DNA of 64,000 nt from Acinetobacter equi (GTDB lineage: Bacteria > Pseudomonadota > Gammaproteobacteria > Pseudomonadales > Moraxellaceae): contig NZ_CP012808.1 in assembly GCF_001307195.1 (NCBI RefSeq), forward strand, positions 1,798,001-1,862,000. The letters run 5' to 3'. Position 1 is the first letter of the stretch, and every line of letters starts with the position of its first letter. This document shows, one piece after another, positions 1-8,478 of this stretch. The position numbers were made by a program, and so were the translations under genes. The notes under the pieces were generated by a model, which worked only from the letters and a program-made list of their open reading frames with translations, did no database searches and was not told where the DNA came from.

Positions 1-230
1 TCTTGCCCTAAAAAATCATTCAGTGCTTTAATTTTACGTGTAGACGCTGGTATTTTTTTTAAATCTGGAATATGCGTCAGTTGTTCAGATTTAAGCTGTG
101 TATTCATTAATGTATTTTGTATGCCTAATTGCTCAAATGCTGAAATTAAGTTGCTATTTTGGTTTGGCTGGTTTTGATTTGTAGTGTTTGCTGATAAAGA
201 GGAATTAACTTGATCGAGTTTTTGCGTCAC
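1..230 (-). CDS. partial hypothetical protein, N-terminal part only
   Basis: A reading frame on the minus strand stays open from a GTG at 228-230 to the left edge, so only about 76 N-terminal residues are visible. The segment is rich in Asn, Gln and Ser and then becomes more basic, ending in a stretch with Lys-Lys-Ile-Pro and Arg-Lys-Ile-Lys. I see no signal peptide, membrane segment or family motif. It is divergent from ampG, with about 180 bases of AT-rich sequence between them that could hold both promoters. I do not recognise the protein. The GTG start is the best visible choice, but an internal ATG cannot be excluded. Confidence 0.45.
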   Translation of the reverse strand, partial: MTQKLDQVNSSLSANTTNQNQPNQNSNLISAFEQLGIQNTLMNTQLKSEQLTHIPDLKKIPASTRKIKALNDFLGQ

Positions 231-414
231 TGTGAAATCCAAAACAAAAATATTAATGATAGGTTTTTAAGGTATACAGGTTTACATAGAAAATTCAAGC
301 CAGAATAAAGATTTTATCTAGAATTTTTTATATAGTTTTGGCAATTATTGTTGAAAGAATTCTCATTAAGGGGTTGAATAGCAGACATTCATATTGCCGA
401 AAACAACTAGAGTA

Positions 415-2553
415 ATGACAACGTCTTCACAAGGCTGGAAAGCCGCCTTTACTGCATTTTTAGATCGCCGTGCGCTGATCATGTTATTTCTGGGTTTTTC
501 AGCCGGAATTCCTATTTTACTTATTTTCTCAAGCTTGTCTCTGTGGTTAGGAGAAGCAGGTATTGAAAAGAGTGCAGTGACATTTTTTAGTTGGGCAGCT
601 TTAGGTTATTCCTTTAAATTTGTTTGGGCACCATTGATTGATGAATTACCTGTTCCATTTTTAACAAAAACTTTAGGGCGTCGACGCGCATGGTTGCTTA
701 TTGCACAAATTTTAATTATTGGTGCAATATCAATTATGGCATTTTCTGATCCATCATTGGGGCAGGCTCATCTGTATCAAATGGCGGTTGGAGCAGTATT
801 ATTAGGTTTTTCTGCGGCGACTCAAGATATTGTGATTGATGCTTATCGTATTGAATTAGCTGAAACACAAATGCAGACTATTTTGGCATCTACATATAAT
901 GCTGGTTATAGAATCGGGATGATTGTTGCAGGCGCAGGCGCATTATTTTTAGCAGCGTATCTTGGTACAGCAAAAGGAAATTATATTTATGATGCTTGGA
1001 AATATACTTATTTAGCAATGGCCGGGGTGATGGTTATTGGTGTTATTACAACACTAATTGTGCGTGAGCCTCAGGTCGATAGAGTTAAAAAATCATATAA
1101 AAAATCAGATTATTATCGATTAGTTATTGTATTTTTCTTTGCAGTATTAGGTTTCGTTTGTTCTTATATTTATGGTGATAATCTTGTTTCTATAATAAAA
1201 ACATCCTTAGGTATTAAAGATTCTTTTGCATTATTTGGTTTAGAAGCTTTACGTTTTATTGGTTCAGGTGCAATCGCATTGTTACTTGGCTCTGTGCTTG
1301 TAAAAATGGGTGCCGTTAATAAGCAGATGGCTTATGAAACGTGGGTCAATCCAATTGCAGATTTCTTTAGACGTTATGGGGTTAAATTAGCACTTGTTCT
1401 ATTGCTACTGATTGGTTTTTATCGTATTTCAGACATTATTTCAGGTGTTATTTCAAATGTCTTTTATCAAGATTTAAACTTTACTAAAGAGCAAATTGCT
1501 GAAGCTGTAAAAGTATATGGTGTTATCTTTAGCTTGATTGGCGGTTTCTTAGGTGGATTGCTTGCACAACGTATGAACATTATGAAATTAATGTTTGTCG
1601 GGGCAGTGCTAGCAAGCGCAACAAATTTAGTGTTTATTGGTTTAGTGAAATCGGGGCATTCATTAGGTGATGTTGTTGTTCAGGTTGGTTCTGAACAATA
1701 TGTCGCACAGCCAGATGAAGTGGGACAGTGGACAGTACAAGTTCCATCTCAAGTGTTAGCACAAGATCATCAAATTAATGTTCATACTTATTATGCCGAT
1801 GATAAATCAACTCAAAGAGATATTCAGTTACCGTATTTGATAGAGCAAAATCAGCCACAAATTCATTTATTGCCAATTACTTCAGATGATCATATTTCTG
1901 CAAAAGAAGCTAAGCAAAGTATTGTTGTTAAAGGTCAGCTAACAGGTATTACTGTTGATCAGTTAGAGGCTGACAAGCCAGTGATTTTAAAGTTAGATGG
2001 TCAAGAATTTACGGCTAAAGTTGATTCAAATAATATTTTTAGTGGAGCAATAGATGGTAAGGTTTTACAAGCATCATCAACCAAGAAAATTACAGCAATT
2101 GCTCAGTTAAAAGAAAATACCCAAGTATTACAAGCTCAACGACCGTATCAATTGGTGAGTGAAAAACAAAGTTTAGATGTTGATATTCAGCCAATTATGC
2201 CGATAAAAGCAGATCAAGGTGATGTTGAAATTAAAGGTAAGGTCATTAAAGAATATAGTTCTTTATGGCTTTATTTTGCGATTGTGGTTGATAATTTAGC
2301 TGCTGGTTTAGCAGGAGCAGCATTTATTGCATTTTTATCAAGTTTAACGAGTGTTTCTTTTACTGCTGTGCAATATGCTATTTTTAGTTCACTTATGACA
2401 TTAACACCTAAAATTTTAGGTGGTTATTCAGGTACTATAGTAACTAAAATTGGTTATCCAGATTTCTTTTTAATGACAACCTTAATTGGTATTCCAATTT
2501 TATTCTTAGTTGTATGGGTTGGAAAGTTATTGAAAGAACATCAAAAATTGTAA
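415..2553 (+). CDS. ampG: AmpG-type muropeptide permease (MFS) with large extracytoplasmic insert
   Basis: Inner-membrane major facilitator transporter of the AmpG family, which imports anhydromuropeptides released by cell-wall turnover and so feeds recycling and beta-lactamase signalling. The N-terminal MFS segments, with motifs such as FKFVWAPLIDELP and GRRRAWL followed by ATQDIVIDAYR, match AmpG. About 712 residues is much longer than E. coli AmpG (about 490). The extra length is a hydrophilic block at about residues 417-612, between two membrane segments, that reads like two Ig-like beta domains. The last helices follow at about 614-710. A TTG lies in frame at 394, but I prefer the ATG at 415 because the family N-terminus begins there. 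gloA follows after 25 bases, probably on the same transcript. Confidence 0.88.
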   Translation: MTTSSQGWKAAFTAFLDRRALIMLFLGFSAGIPILLIFSSLSLWLGEAGIEKSAVTFFSWAALGYSFKFVWAPLIDELPVPFLTKTLGRRRAWLLIAQILIIGAISIMAFSDPSLGQAHLYQMAVGAVLLGFSAATQDIVIDAYRIELAETQMQTILASTYNAGYRIGMIVAGAGALFLAAYLGTAKGNYIYDAWKYTYLAMAGVMVIGVITTLIVREPQVDRVKKSYKKSDYYRLVIVFFFAVLGFVCSYIYGDNLVSIIKTSLGIKDSFALFGLEALRFIGSGAIALLLGSVLVKMGAVNKQMAYETWVNPIADFFRRYGVKLALVLLLLIGFYRISDIISGVISNVFYQDLNFTKEQIAEAVKVYGVIFSLIGGFLGGLLAQRMNIMKLMFVGAVLASATNLVFIGLVKSGHSLGDVVVQVGSEQYVAQPDEVGQWTVQVPSQVLAQDHQINVHTYYADDKSTQRDIQLPYLIEQNQPQIHLLPITSDDHISAKEAKQSIVVKGQLTGITVDQLEADKPVILKLDGQEFTAKVDSNNIFSGAIDGKVLQASSTKKITAIAQLKENTQVLQAQRPYQLVSEKQSLDVDIQPIMPIKADQGDVEIKGKVIKEYSSLWLYFAIVVDNLAAGLAGAAFIAFLSSLTSVSFTAVQYAIFSSLMTLTPKILGGYSGTIVTKIGYPDFFLMTTLIGIPILFLVVWVGKLLKEHQKL

Positions 2554-2578
2554 ATGAAATAGAAAAGGATGATAGACA

Positions 2579-2980
2579 ATGCGTATGCTCCATACCATGT
2601 TACGTGTAGGCAATTTAGAACAATCTTTAAAGTTCTATACTGAAGTGCTCGGTATGCAATTGTTACGTAAACGCGACTATGAAGAAGGGCGTTTTACCTT
2701 AGCATTTGTAGGTTACGGTGATGAAGACTCGACAACTGTTCTTGAATTAACGCATAACTGGGATACAGAAAAATATGACTTAGGTAATGCTTATGGTCAT
2801 ATTGCGATTGCTGTTGATGATGCTTATAAGGCATGTGAAGAAATTAAAGCTCGCGGTGGTAATGTTGTTCGTGAAGCAGGTCCTATGAAAGGTGGTGTAA
2901 CTGTTATTGCCTTTGTTGAAGATCCAGATGGTTATAAAATTGAATTGATTCAGCAAGACGTAAATGCAAAAAATAATTAA
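2579..2980 (+). CDS. gloA: lactoylglutathione lyase (glyoxalase I)
   Basis: Glyoxalase I, a cytosolic metalloenzyme that converts the methylglyoxal-glutathione hemithioacetal to S-lactoylglutathione. The protein is 133 residues, the usual length of the short Ni/Zn type. All four metal ligands are at the expected E. coli positions: His5, Glu56, His74 and Glu122. The start RMLHTMLRV and the C-terminal [11 protein letters not shown] are diagnostic. The ATG is preceded by an AAGGATGA ribosome site. It lies 25 bases after ampG and is followed by a hairpin terminator, so the pair probably forms a two-gene unit; no functional link between the two is known to me. Confidence 0.96.
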   Translation: MRMLHTMLRVGNLEQSLKFYTEVLGMQLLRKRDYEEGRFTLAFVGYGDEDSTTVLELTHNWDTEKYDLGNAYGHIAIAVDDAYKACEEIKARGGNVVREAGPMKGGVTVIAFVEDPDGYKIELIQQDVNAKNN

Positions 2981-3039
2981 GTTGCATACACATATAAAAT
3001 AGTGAACATTTCTTGAAAATGGTCGCTTTTTTTAGAAAG

Positions 3040-3088
3040 CCCAGTAAGATGTTTATCAAATGATAAATTAACCTTATTGGGTTTTTTA
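3040..3088 (+). terminator. rho-independent terminator after gloA
   Basis: CCCAGTAAG at 3040-3048 pairs with CTTATTGGG at 3073-3081 (one G-T pair), with a second inner stem TTTATC/GATAAA. A run of six T follows. It closes the ampG-gloA unit just before the next gene. Confidence 0.75.
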
Positions 3089-3115
3089 TCGGATTGAGAA
3101 AAGGATGATAGGGAT

Positions 3116-4096
3116 ATGTTGAAGTTTTTAGCACTGGATCGATTTACAATTTTAATTTTTGTAATGGTATTGTTGGCGACGTTTTTACCAGTGTCAGGAC
3201 AAGCGGCAGATATTTTTGGTATTTTAACTATTATTGCAATTGCAATATTATTCTTTTTACATGGGGCTAAACTTTCTCGAGAAGCAGTGATTCAAGGTAT
3301 AAAACATTGGAAATTACATGTCCTTGTTTTTACATTTACTTTCGCCTTATTTCCAATTTTAGGTTTACTTGCTAAACCTGTATTAGTACCAATGCTAAGA
3401 CAAGAGCTTTATTGGGGCTTTTTGTTTATGTGCTGCTTACCATCAACGGTACAGTCATCTATTGCGTTTACTTCAGTTGCAAAAGGGAATGTCGCGAGTG
3501 CGGTATGTAGTGCATCATTTTCAAATATTATAGGGATGTTTATTACGCCAATTTTGGTGAGTTTATTTATTTTTGGACAAGCACAAAATGATTATGATGC
3601 AACATCTTCCATTTTAAATATTCTTTTGTTGCTACTTGTGCCTTTTATTTTAGGGCAAATTTTAAGACCTTATGTTTTTCCGAAAATGCAAAAAATTCCA
3701 AGCATTGTGAAAGCATTTGATCAGGGTAGTATTTTAATGGTGGTTTACGGTGCTTTCAGTAGTGCAGTTGTTGCAGGTCTATGGCATGAAGTAGATGGTA
3801 ATACATTATTTTTATTGATTTTGGTATGTTCAATTTTATTAACAATTGTCATGCTACTTGCACATTATGTTCCTAAATGGTTAGGTTTTAATGTTCCAGA
3901 CCAAAAAGCAATTTTCTTTTGTGCATCTAAAAAAACACTTGCAAGTGGTGTACCTATGGCGCAAGTTTTATTTATTGGTCAGCCTTTAGGAATGATTGTA
4001 TTACCTATTATGATTTTTCATCAAATTCAACTAATGGTCTGTGGCATTATTGCTAATTATTGGGCAAATCGCACCTCATCGGAACCTTTAGAATAA
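3116..4096 (+). CDS. bile acid:sodium symporter (SBF-like) family transporter
   Basis: A polytopic inner-membrane protein of 326 residues with about ten hydrophobic segments. It resembles the SBF-like branch (PF13593) of the bile acid:Na+ symporter superfamily. Family features include an early short Gly-Ala-Lys-Leu (HGAKLS) motif, LPSTVQSSIAFTSVAKGN near residue 115-130, and CASKKTLASGVPMAQ near residue 270. The true substrate of bacterial members is mostly unknown, so no transported compound is claimed. The ATG follows an AAGGATGATAGGG ribosome site. It sits alone between the gloA terminator and the rpmE promoter. Confidence 0.85.
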   Translation: MLKFLALDRFTILIFVMVLLATFLPVSGQAADIFGILTIIAIAILFFLHGAKLSREAVIQGIKHWKLHVLVFTFTFALFPILGLLAKPVLVPMLRQELYWGFLFMCCLPSTVQSSIAFTSVAKGNVASAVCSASFSNIIGMFITPILVSLFIFGQAQNDYDATSSILNILLLLLVPFILGQILRPYVFPKMQKIPSIVKAFDQGSILMVVYGAFSSAVVAGLWHEVDGNTLFLLILVCSILLTIVMLLAHYVPKWLGFNVPDQKAIFFCASKKTLASGVPMAQVLFIGQPLGMIVLPIMIFHQIQLMVCGIIANYWANRTSSEPLE

Positions 4097-4126
4097 TTAG
4101 CAAATCTTTAAAGATTCACGTATAAT
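4097..4126 (+). promoter_or_regulatory. sigma-70-type promoter for rpmE
   Basis: A perfect TATAAT at 4121-4126 with TTAGCA at 4097-4102 and an 18-base spacer. It lies immediately after the transporter stop codon and about 170 bases before rpmE, implying a long leader transcript. Confidence 0.55.
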
Positions 4127-4134
4127 ATTGCCCA

Positions 4135-4298
4135 ACTTGTTGTGCTTAGCCCTGACGGTATCCGTTTCGGTGGGCCAAAAGAATGGTCTGTTATGGTGTT
4201 GATCTGCTATGTAATTTATTACATGCCTTTTCCTCATTACGAGAGTGGTCAATTGCGATGACAGCGGAACCTTCTTTAATTTAATGGAGTAATCGACG
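4135..4298 (+). promoter_or_regulatory. long structured 5' leader of rpmE (possible L31 autoregulatory leader)
   Basis: About 160 untranslated bases separate the predicted transcription start from rpmE. The stretch is richer in G and C than its surroundings. It contains self-complementary pieces, for example ATGTAATTTATTACAT at about 4209-4224 and a GCCC/GGGC pairing near 4149-4175. Ribosomal-protein leaders bound by their own protein are known in gammaproteobacteria, including a candidate class before L31. Assignment to that class is inference, since no covariance model could be run. Confidence 0.4.
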
Positions 4299-4523
4299 AT
4301 GCGCGCCGATATTCACCCAAAATATGAAACATTAGTTGCTACTTGCTCTTGCGGTAACGTAATTGAAACTCGTTCAGCTCTTGGTAAAGAAACTATTTAC
4401 CTTGACGTATGTTCAGCTTGCCACCCATTTTACACTGGTAAGCAAAAGAACGTTGATACTGGCGGTCGTATTGACAAGTTCAAACAACGTTTTGCTGGTA
4501 TGTCACGCTCTGTTAAGCGTTAA
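4299..4523 (+). CDS. rpmE: 50S ribosomal protein L31 (zinc-binding type)
   Basis: Bacterial ribosomal protein L31 of the 50S subunit, which helps bridge the subunits at the central protuberance. It is 74 residues and carries the four zinc ligands of the C+ type: Cys16 and Cys18 (CSC), then Cys38 and Cys41 (CSAC). [20 protein letters not shown] is the family signature. The start is supported by TGGAG upstream (TTTAATGGAGTAATCGACG). The gene is a single unit between its own promoter and a strong terminator. The zinc form is normally paired in genomes with a zinc-free paralogue used when zinc is scarce; none is seen here. Confidence 0.97.
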   Translation: MRADIHPKYETLVATCSCGNVIETRSALGKETIYLDVCSACHPFYTGKQKNVDTGGRIDKFKQRFAGMSRSVKR

Positions 4524-4533
4524 TACCCAAAGT

Positions 4534-4562
4534 AAAAAAACGAGCGAAAGCTCGTTTTTTTA
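4534..4562. terminator. bidirectional terminator between rpmE and the PilZ gene
   Basis: CGAGC at 4541-4545 pairs with GCTCG at 4550-4554, flanked by A-run and T-run on both sides. It can therefore end transcription of rpmE rightward and of the epmB-PilZ unit leftward. Confidence 0.9.
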
Positions 4563-4586
4563 TGTCTAAAAAATACTAAAAATGAT

Positions 4587-6314
4587 TTATTTTAATGAGT
4601 CCCATAAATCTTGATTTTTAACTTCATTGAGTTGCTTTTGAATAAAACTATTTAAAATAGGTTTCTGTTGTTCATTTAATAATTCAAAATCAAAACAAGT
4701 AAAGCTTTGTGTTATCAGTTTTGGTTTTGCCAAGTAAACTTTAAGCTCTTGATTTTTTAGGTGTAATAAAATTGTTTGCTTTTCATTAATTATATTCATG
4801 CCAGACACAACAAGGTGCGTAGAAACTTCGCCTAATTGTGTGGTTTGCATGAGCAAGGCAGGATGATAGATACTTTGTTCATTTGCTTGTAGGTGAATAG
4901 CACATGGTGCAATATCTTGAGCTAGAATTTCCAAGCCCATTTCAATACTTTTTTCACTTGATTGTTTAATCCAACGAATAACTCCACCACGCCATGGGCT
5001 TTGAGAATTTTCTTGAACAAGAATAAATTCACCTGTTTTGAGTGTTTTTGGTGTTTCACCTGTCCATTTTATACGATAGCCATTTACACTAATATCGAGT
5101 ACATCAACTTGATAGATTTTTTTAGTTTCACGATCTAGAGATCTTAATTTCTTATTTGCAATAGGGCTCTCGAGTGTAACAAAAGATGGTTCATAATCAC
5201 TATCATCATAGTGATTTAAATCAAGTGTTTCGTTAAAGTCTTTGTTTTTAGATAAATAGAAGTGAGCGACGTTTAAACCAAAACAAATTTTAATTTTTGC
5301 AGAGTATTCATAACGTTCATGACGACGTTCTGCATTTGTTGTTAATAAATTATGAATATGGAAATGTAATGCCGGTGTTAAAAATTTCTTTTCATTTTCT
5401 GAAAGATTATTTTTATTTCTACCTTCATTTGCACTGAGATATTCAAGTAAATTTTGAGTTGCAATAAAGATGTTAGGAATAAATTTTAGATCTTGGTGTG
5501 TATTATAGATAGGTGCTAAATCTTTTTTAGAATCAACAATGTAACGGGTAAATAAATTTTCTTTTTGCGTAATTTGAACAAGTGAAGCCCAATCGAAAGT
5601 ACATAAATACAAACCTTGAATTTCAGATGGTCGAATCTGATTATTATTGAAAATATCTAATAATAAGAGTTGAGCATATGCTTGAGTGATGGTTTGAATT
5701 TGATATTGTGTGCCCTGTAGAAAATTAATATTAGCAGTATGATAATTATTCATCATTGCAAAATTCATTAACTGATGGGCAATTAACCACTGATTAGGAA
5801 AAGGGGTGCTATATAAAACTTGTTGCTGATACAGTAATAAACTTAACTGTTGTAAAGCATAGTAACTAGCAACGATACGTGCTGTTTGAAAGTTTTTCTT
5901 AATTTTATATGAAAAAATTGAAAATGATTGTTTGAATAGAATTTCATGACTATGTAAAGCAATACTAATATAAATATTTGTGAATTGGGTTCTTAATAAA
6001 AGAGCCAATTCAATAATTTGTTCATGACGATCACTCGTAATGAGTGACTGATTAAAATAGTTTTTTTCTAAACTATTTAATGTACTTTCAATGGCAGGAT
6101 GAATTGCCTGAATCAAATCGAAACGTAGTGTTTCCTGACATTTTAATTTTGAAATTTCAATGATCGCATTGAACAACGCTTTTGAGAGGCTTCCTAGTGG
6201 AAGCGTATTCAAACTATTTGCCCACTCTTGAATACTTTTGACTGAGCTTTTACAAAAACTAAGCTGATCTAGTGTTAATTCATTAGGTGTGAGTAAAATT
6301 TTTGATGTTTTCAT
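4587..6314 (-). CDS. PilZ-domain protein with long N-terminal region
   Basis: A 575-residue protein whose C-terminal part carries the two c-di-GMP binding signatures of PilZ domains. These are RxxxR at Arg391-Arg395 and DxSxxG at Asp407-Ser409-Gly412, followed by a beta-rich stretch (GEFILVQEN, WRGGVIRWIK). The first 330 residues are mostly helical and lack a recognisable domain or membrane segments, so the protein is probably cytosolic. The most likely role is a c-di-GMP effector, though the output is unknown. It lies 21 bases downstream of epmB on the same strand and ends at a bidirectional terminator, so co-transcription with epmB is likely. Confidence 0.75.
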   Translation of the reverse strand: MKTSKILLTPNELTLDQLSFCKSSVKSIQEWANSLNTLPLGSLSKALFNAIIEISKLKCQETLRFDLIQAIHPAIESTLNSLEKNYFNQSLITSDRHEQIIELALLLRTQFTNIYISIALHSHEILFKQSFSIFSYKIKKNFQTARIVASYYALQQLSLLLYQQQVLYSTPFPNQWLIAHQLMNFAMMNNYHTANINFLQGTQYQIQTITQAYAQLLLLDIFNNNQIRPSEIQGLYLCTFDWASLVQITQKENLFTRYIVDSKKDLAPIYNTHQDLKFIPNIFIATQNLLEYLSANEGRNKNNLSENEKKFLTPALHFHIHNLLTTNAERRHERYEYSAKIKICFGLNVAHFYLSKNKDFNETLDLNHYDDSDYEPSFVTLESPIANKKLRSLDRETKKIYQVDVLDISVNGYRIKWTGETPKTLKTGEFILVQENSQSPWRGGVIRWIKQSSEKSIEMGLEILAQDIAPCAIHLQANEQSIYHPALLMQTTQLGEVSTHLVVSGMNIINEKQTILLHLKNQELKVYLAKPKLITQSFTCFDFELLNEQQKPILNSFIQKQLNEVKNQDLWDSLK

Positions 6315-6335
6315 CGCTGTTATGTCACCACATGG

Positions 6336-7352
6336 TCAATACGTTGTAACTCCAAAAAGCGGTGTTTTATTTTGCTCACCTGCAATTTCTCTTACTAATT
6401 TAGGTACTAAATACCCTGGTAAATTGGCTAAAACGTCTTTATAAATTTGATCAATCACTTTGGGGTTAAGATCGAAATGATGCGCACCTTTTACTTTATC
6501 TAATACATGTAAATAGTAAGGCATAATACCCGCATCAAATAAGCGGTAACTTAAGTTACACAATGCTTGTACCGAATCATTAACACCTTTGAGTAAAACT
6601 GCTTGATTCAGAACAGTGATATTTTCCTTTACAAGTGAATTAATTTTAGCGCATGTAAAATCATCTAATTCATTTGCATGATTGGAGTGTACCACCAGAA
6701 TAATACGTAGCCTACTATTTTTAAAGATAGAAATAAGCTCGTCATCAATTCGATTTGGAATCACAATTGGAACACGTGAATGAACGCGGAGATATTTTAG
6801 TTGGTTGACTGTTTCTAAACGATCAATCCATAATTTAAGTTTGCGATTGGATAAAGTTAACGGATCACCACCACTAAGAATTACCTCATTAATATTTGAT
6901 TGAGTTTCTATATAGTTTTTAATGTTTATCCAATCATCATTTTTAGGTAAATTTTCTTGATAAGGAAAGTGGCGACGAAAACAATATCGACAATGAACAG
7001 CACAAGCACCAGTTAATGTCAGTAAAAATCGTGATTTATATTTATGTAAAACACCAGGTTGTTGGTTTGCTTGTTCCTCACCCAATGGATCTGTGACAAA
7101 ATCTGCATGATCTTCTAATTCTAAATGATGTGGTAATACTTGTAATAATAATGGATCAAAAATATTTGATTTTTCTATTTTATTTGCAAATGCACGGGGC
7201 ACACGTAATTTGAATTGTTCAGATGCTAAAATAGCACCAGATAATAATTGATCAGGAGCAAGTTTTAATATTTCTAAAAGCTCTAAAGGATCTGTAATAA
7301 GGTCACTTAGTTGAGTTTGCCAGTTTTGCTCTTGGTACAAATAGTTTATCAT
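6336..7352 (-). CDS. epmB: EF-P beta-lysylation enzyme EpmB (lysine 2,3-aminomutase-like radical SAM)
   Basis: Radical SAM aminomutase that converts (S)-alpha-lysine to (R)-beta-lysine, the substrate EpmA attaches to EF-P. The 4Fe-4S cluster cysteines are Cys117, Cys121 and Cys124 (CxxxCxxC in GACAVHCRYCF). PLP-binding and aminomutase motifs such as VILSGGDPLTL and RVHSRVPIVIP are present. An open frame continues to 7514. I choose the ATG at 7352 because the protein then begins MINYLYQEQNWQTQLSDLI, matching the E. coli start and length (338 residues). The target gene efp is divergent next door, a conserved arrangement that supports the call. Confidence 0.92.
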   Translation of the reverse strand: MINYLYQEQNWQTQLSDLITDPLELLEILKLAPDQLLSGAILASEQFKLRVPRAFANKIEKSNIFDPLLLQVLPHHLELEDHADFVTDPLGEEQANQQPGVLHKYKSRFLLTLTGACAVHCRYCFRRHFPYQENLPKNDDWINIKNYIETQSNINEVILSGGDPLTLSNRKLKLWIDRLETVNQLKYLRVHSRVPIVIPNRIDDELISIFKNSRLRIILVVHSNHANELDDFTCAKINSLVKENITVLNQAVLLKGVNDSVQALCNLSYRLFDAGIMPYYLHVLDKVKGAHHFDLNPKVIDQIYKDVLANLPGYLVPKLVREIAGEQNKTPLFGVTTY

Positions 7353-7733
7353 GTTGGTTGTTTGAACATAATGCGAAGTGCGCGAGTTATAGCGAGCTAA
7401 ACTCGGAGACTTATATTGTGGAAGATAGAATAAGCTGTGCAAACTAGAGAATGGTCTATCCATTGTCAAGTCAGCGTGATGATATTTCAAAATTTTACAA
7501 CGAAAATATGCCAAATAAGCGGTATGTTGGGTTATCCGGGTAATAGATAAACAGTAAAACTACTGACTATCTAAATTTTACATTGATTCGCTATGTATTG
7601 CTCATTTAAAATGCTGATCATGAAAATGCATATATTGCATACAATTGATTAAAATTGTTGTAATACTCAATCTTAATGTCCAGTATTCTGCGCATTATAT
7701 AATTTAAGTTAGTAAGTTTGGAGTGTGCCAGTC
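7353..7733. promoter_or_regulatory. epmB-efp divergent intergenic region with efp promoter
   Basis: About 380 bases separate the two divergent starts. A TATAAT at 7698-7703 lies about 30 bases before the efp start, with only a weak -35 (TTAATG at 7673-7678). GGAG at 7720-7723 is the efp ribosome site. The epmB-proximal part stays open in the epmB frame up to 7514, but its residues do not resemble the family. Confidence 0.5.
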
Positions 7734-8303
7734 ATGGCCTATTATTCTACGAATGATTTCAAGTCAGGCCTAAAGGTTATGCTTGATGGTAACCCATGTT
7801 CAATCATGGAAAACGAATATGTTAAGCCGGGTAAAGGGCAAGCTTTTAACCGTGTAAAACTACGTAACTTACGTTCTGGTAAAGTTTTAGAAAAAACATT
7901 TAAATCAGGTGATTCATTAGAAGCCGCTGACATTGTTGAAGTAGAAATGGACTACTTATATAACGATGGTGAAATGTGGAACTTCATGGATCCTGTAACA
8001 TTTGAGCAAATCGCTGCAGATAAAGTTGCAATGGGCGATGCTGCAAAATGGTTAAAAGATGATTCAAATGAAAAATGTACAATTATGTTATTTAATGGTG
8101 TTCCATTAAACGTAAGTGCGCCTAATTTCGTTGTATTGAAAATTGTTGAAACTGATCCAGGTGTTCGTGGTGATACATCTGGCGGTGGTGGTAAACCAGC
8201 TAAACTTGAAACAGGTGCAGTTGTACGTGTTCCATTATTTGTTCAACAAGAAGAAAGCGTTCGTGTAGATACTCGAACTGGTGAATATTTAGAACGTGCA
8301 TAA
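7734..8303 (+). CDS. efp: elongation factor P
   Basis: Translation factor that binds between the P and E sites of the ribosome and relieves stalling at polyproline stretches. The protein is 189 residues when started at the ATG at 7734; a GTG at 7725 would add three residues, but the GGAG at 7720-7723 is best placed for 7734. The modified lysine is Lys34 in KPGKGQ, the E. coli position. Its modification enzyme EpmB is encoded divergently, consistent with beta-lysylation. KOW/S1-like domains span the length, ending [13 protein letters not shown] strong terminator follows. Confidence 0.97.
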   Translation: MAYYSTNDFKSGLKVMLDGNPCSIMENEYVKPGKGQAFNRVKLRNLRSGKVLEKTFKSGDSLEAADIVEVEMDYLYNDGEMWNFMDPVTFEQIAADKVAMGDAAKWLKDDSNEKCTIMLFNGVPLNVSAPNFVVLKIVETDPGVRGDTSGGGGKPAKLETGAVVRVPLFVQQEESVRVDTRTGEYLERA

Positions 8304-8330
8304 TGGTTGAATAATAGACTATTATGATAA

Positions 8331-8356
8331 GGGATGATGTAAATCATCCCTTTTTT
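8331..8356 (+). terminator. terminator after efp
   Basis: GGGATGAT at 8331-8338 pairs with ATCATCCC at 8343-8350, followed by six T. Confidence 0.9.
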
Positions 8357-8478
8357 AATGCCAAAGTATTAGAGTAAATGATAATAATAGGAGTAAAGTC
8401 GCATAAATAGAAATCACAGTGCCTCATATCAATAAAATTGTGCTGATTAATTTAAATATGTAAGTTAGAGGGATTGAC

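Noticed and set aside
2904..3134. Minus-strand frame over the end of gloA
   Set aside because: It overlaps gloA and its terminator, has low-complexity composition and no ribosome site.
7353..7514. 54-residue N-terminal extension of EpmB
   Set aside because: Extension does not match the family, and the ATG at 7352 gives the usual start and length.
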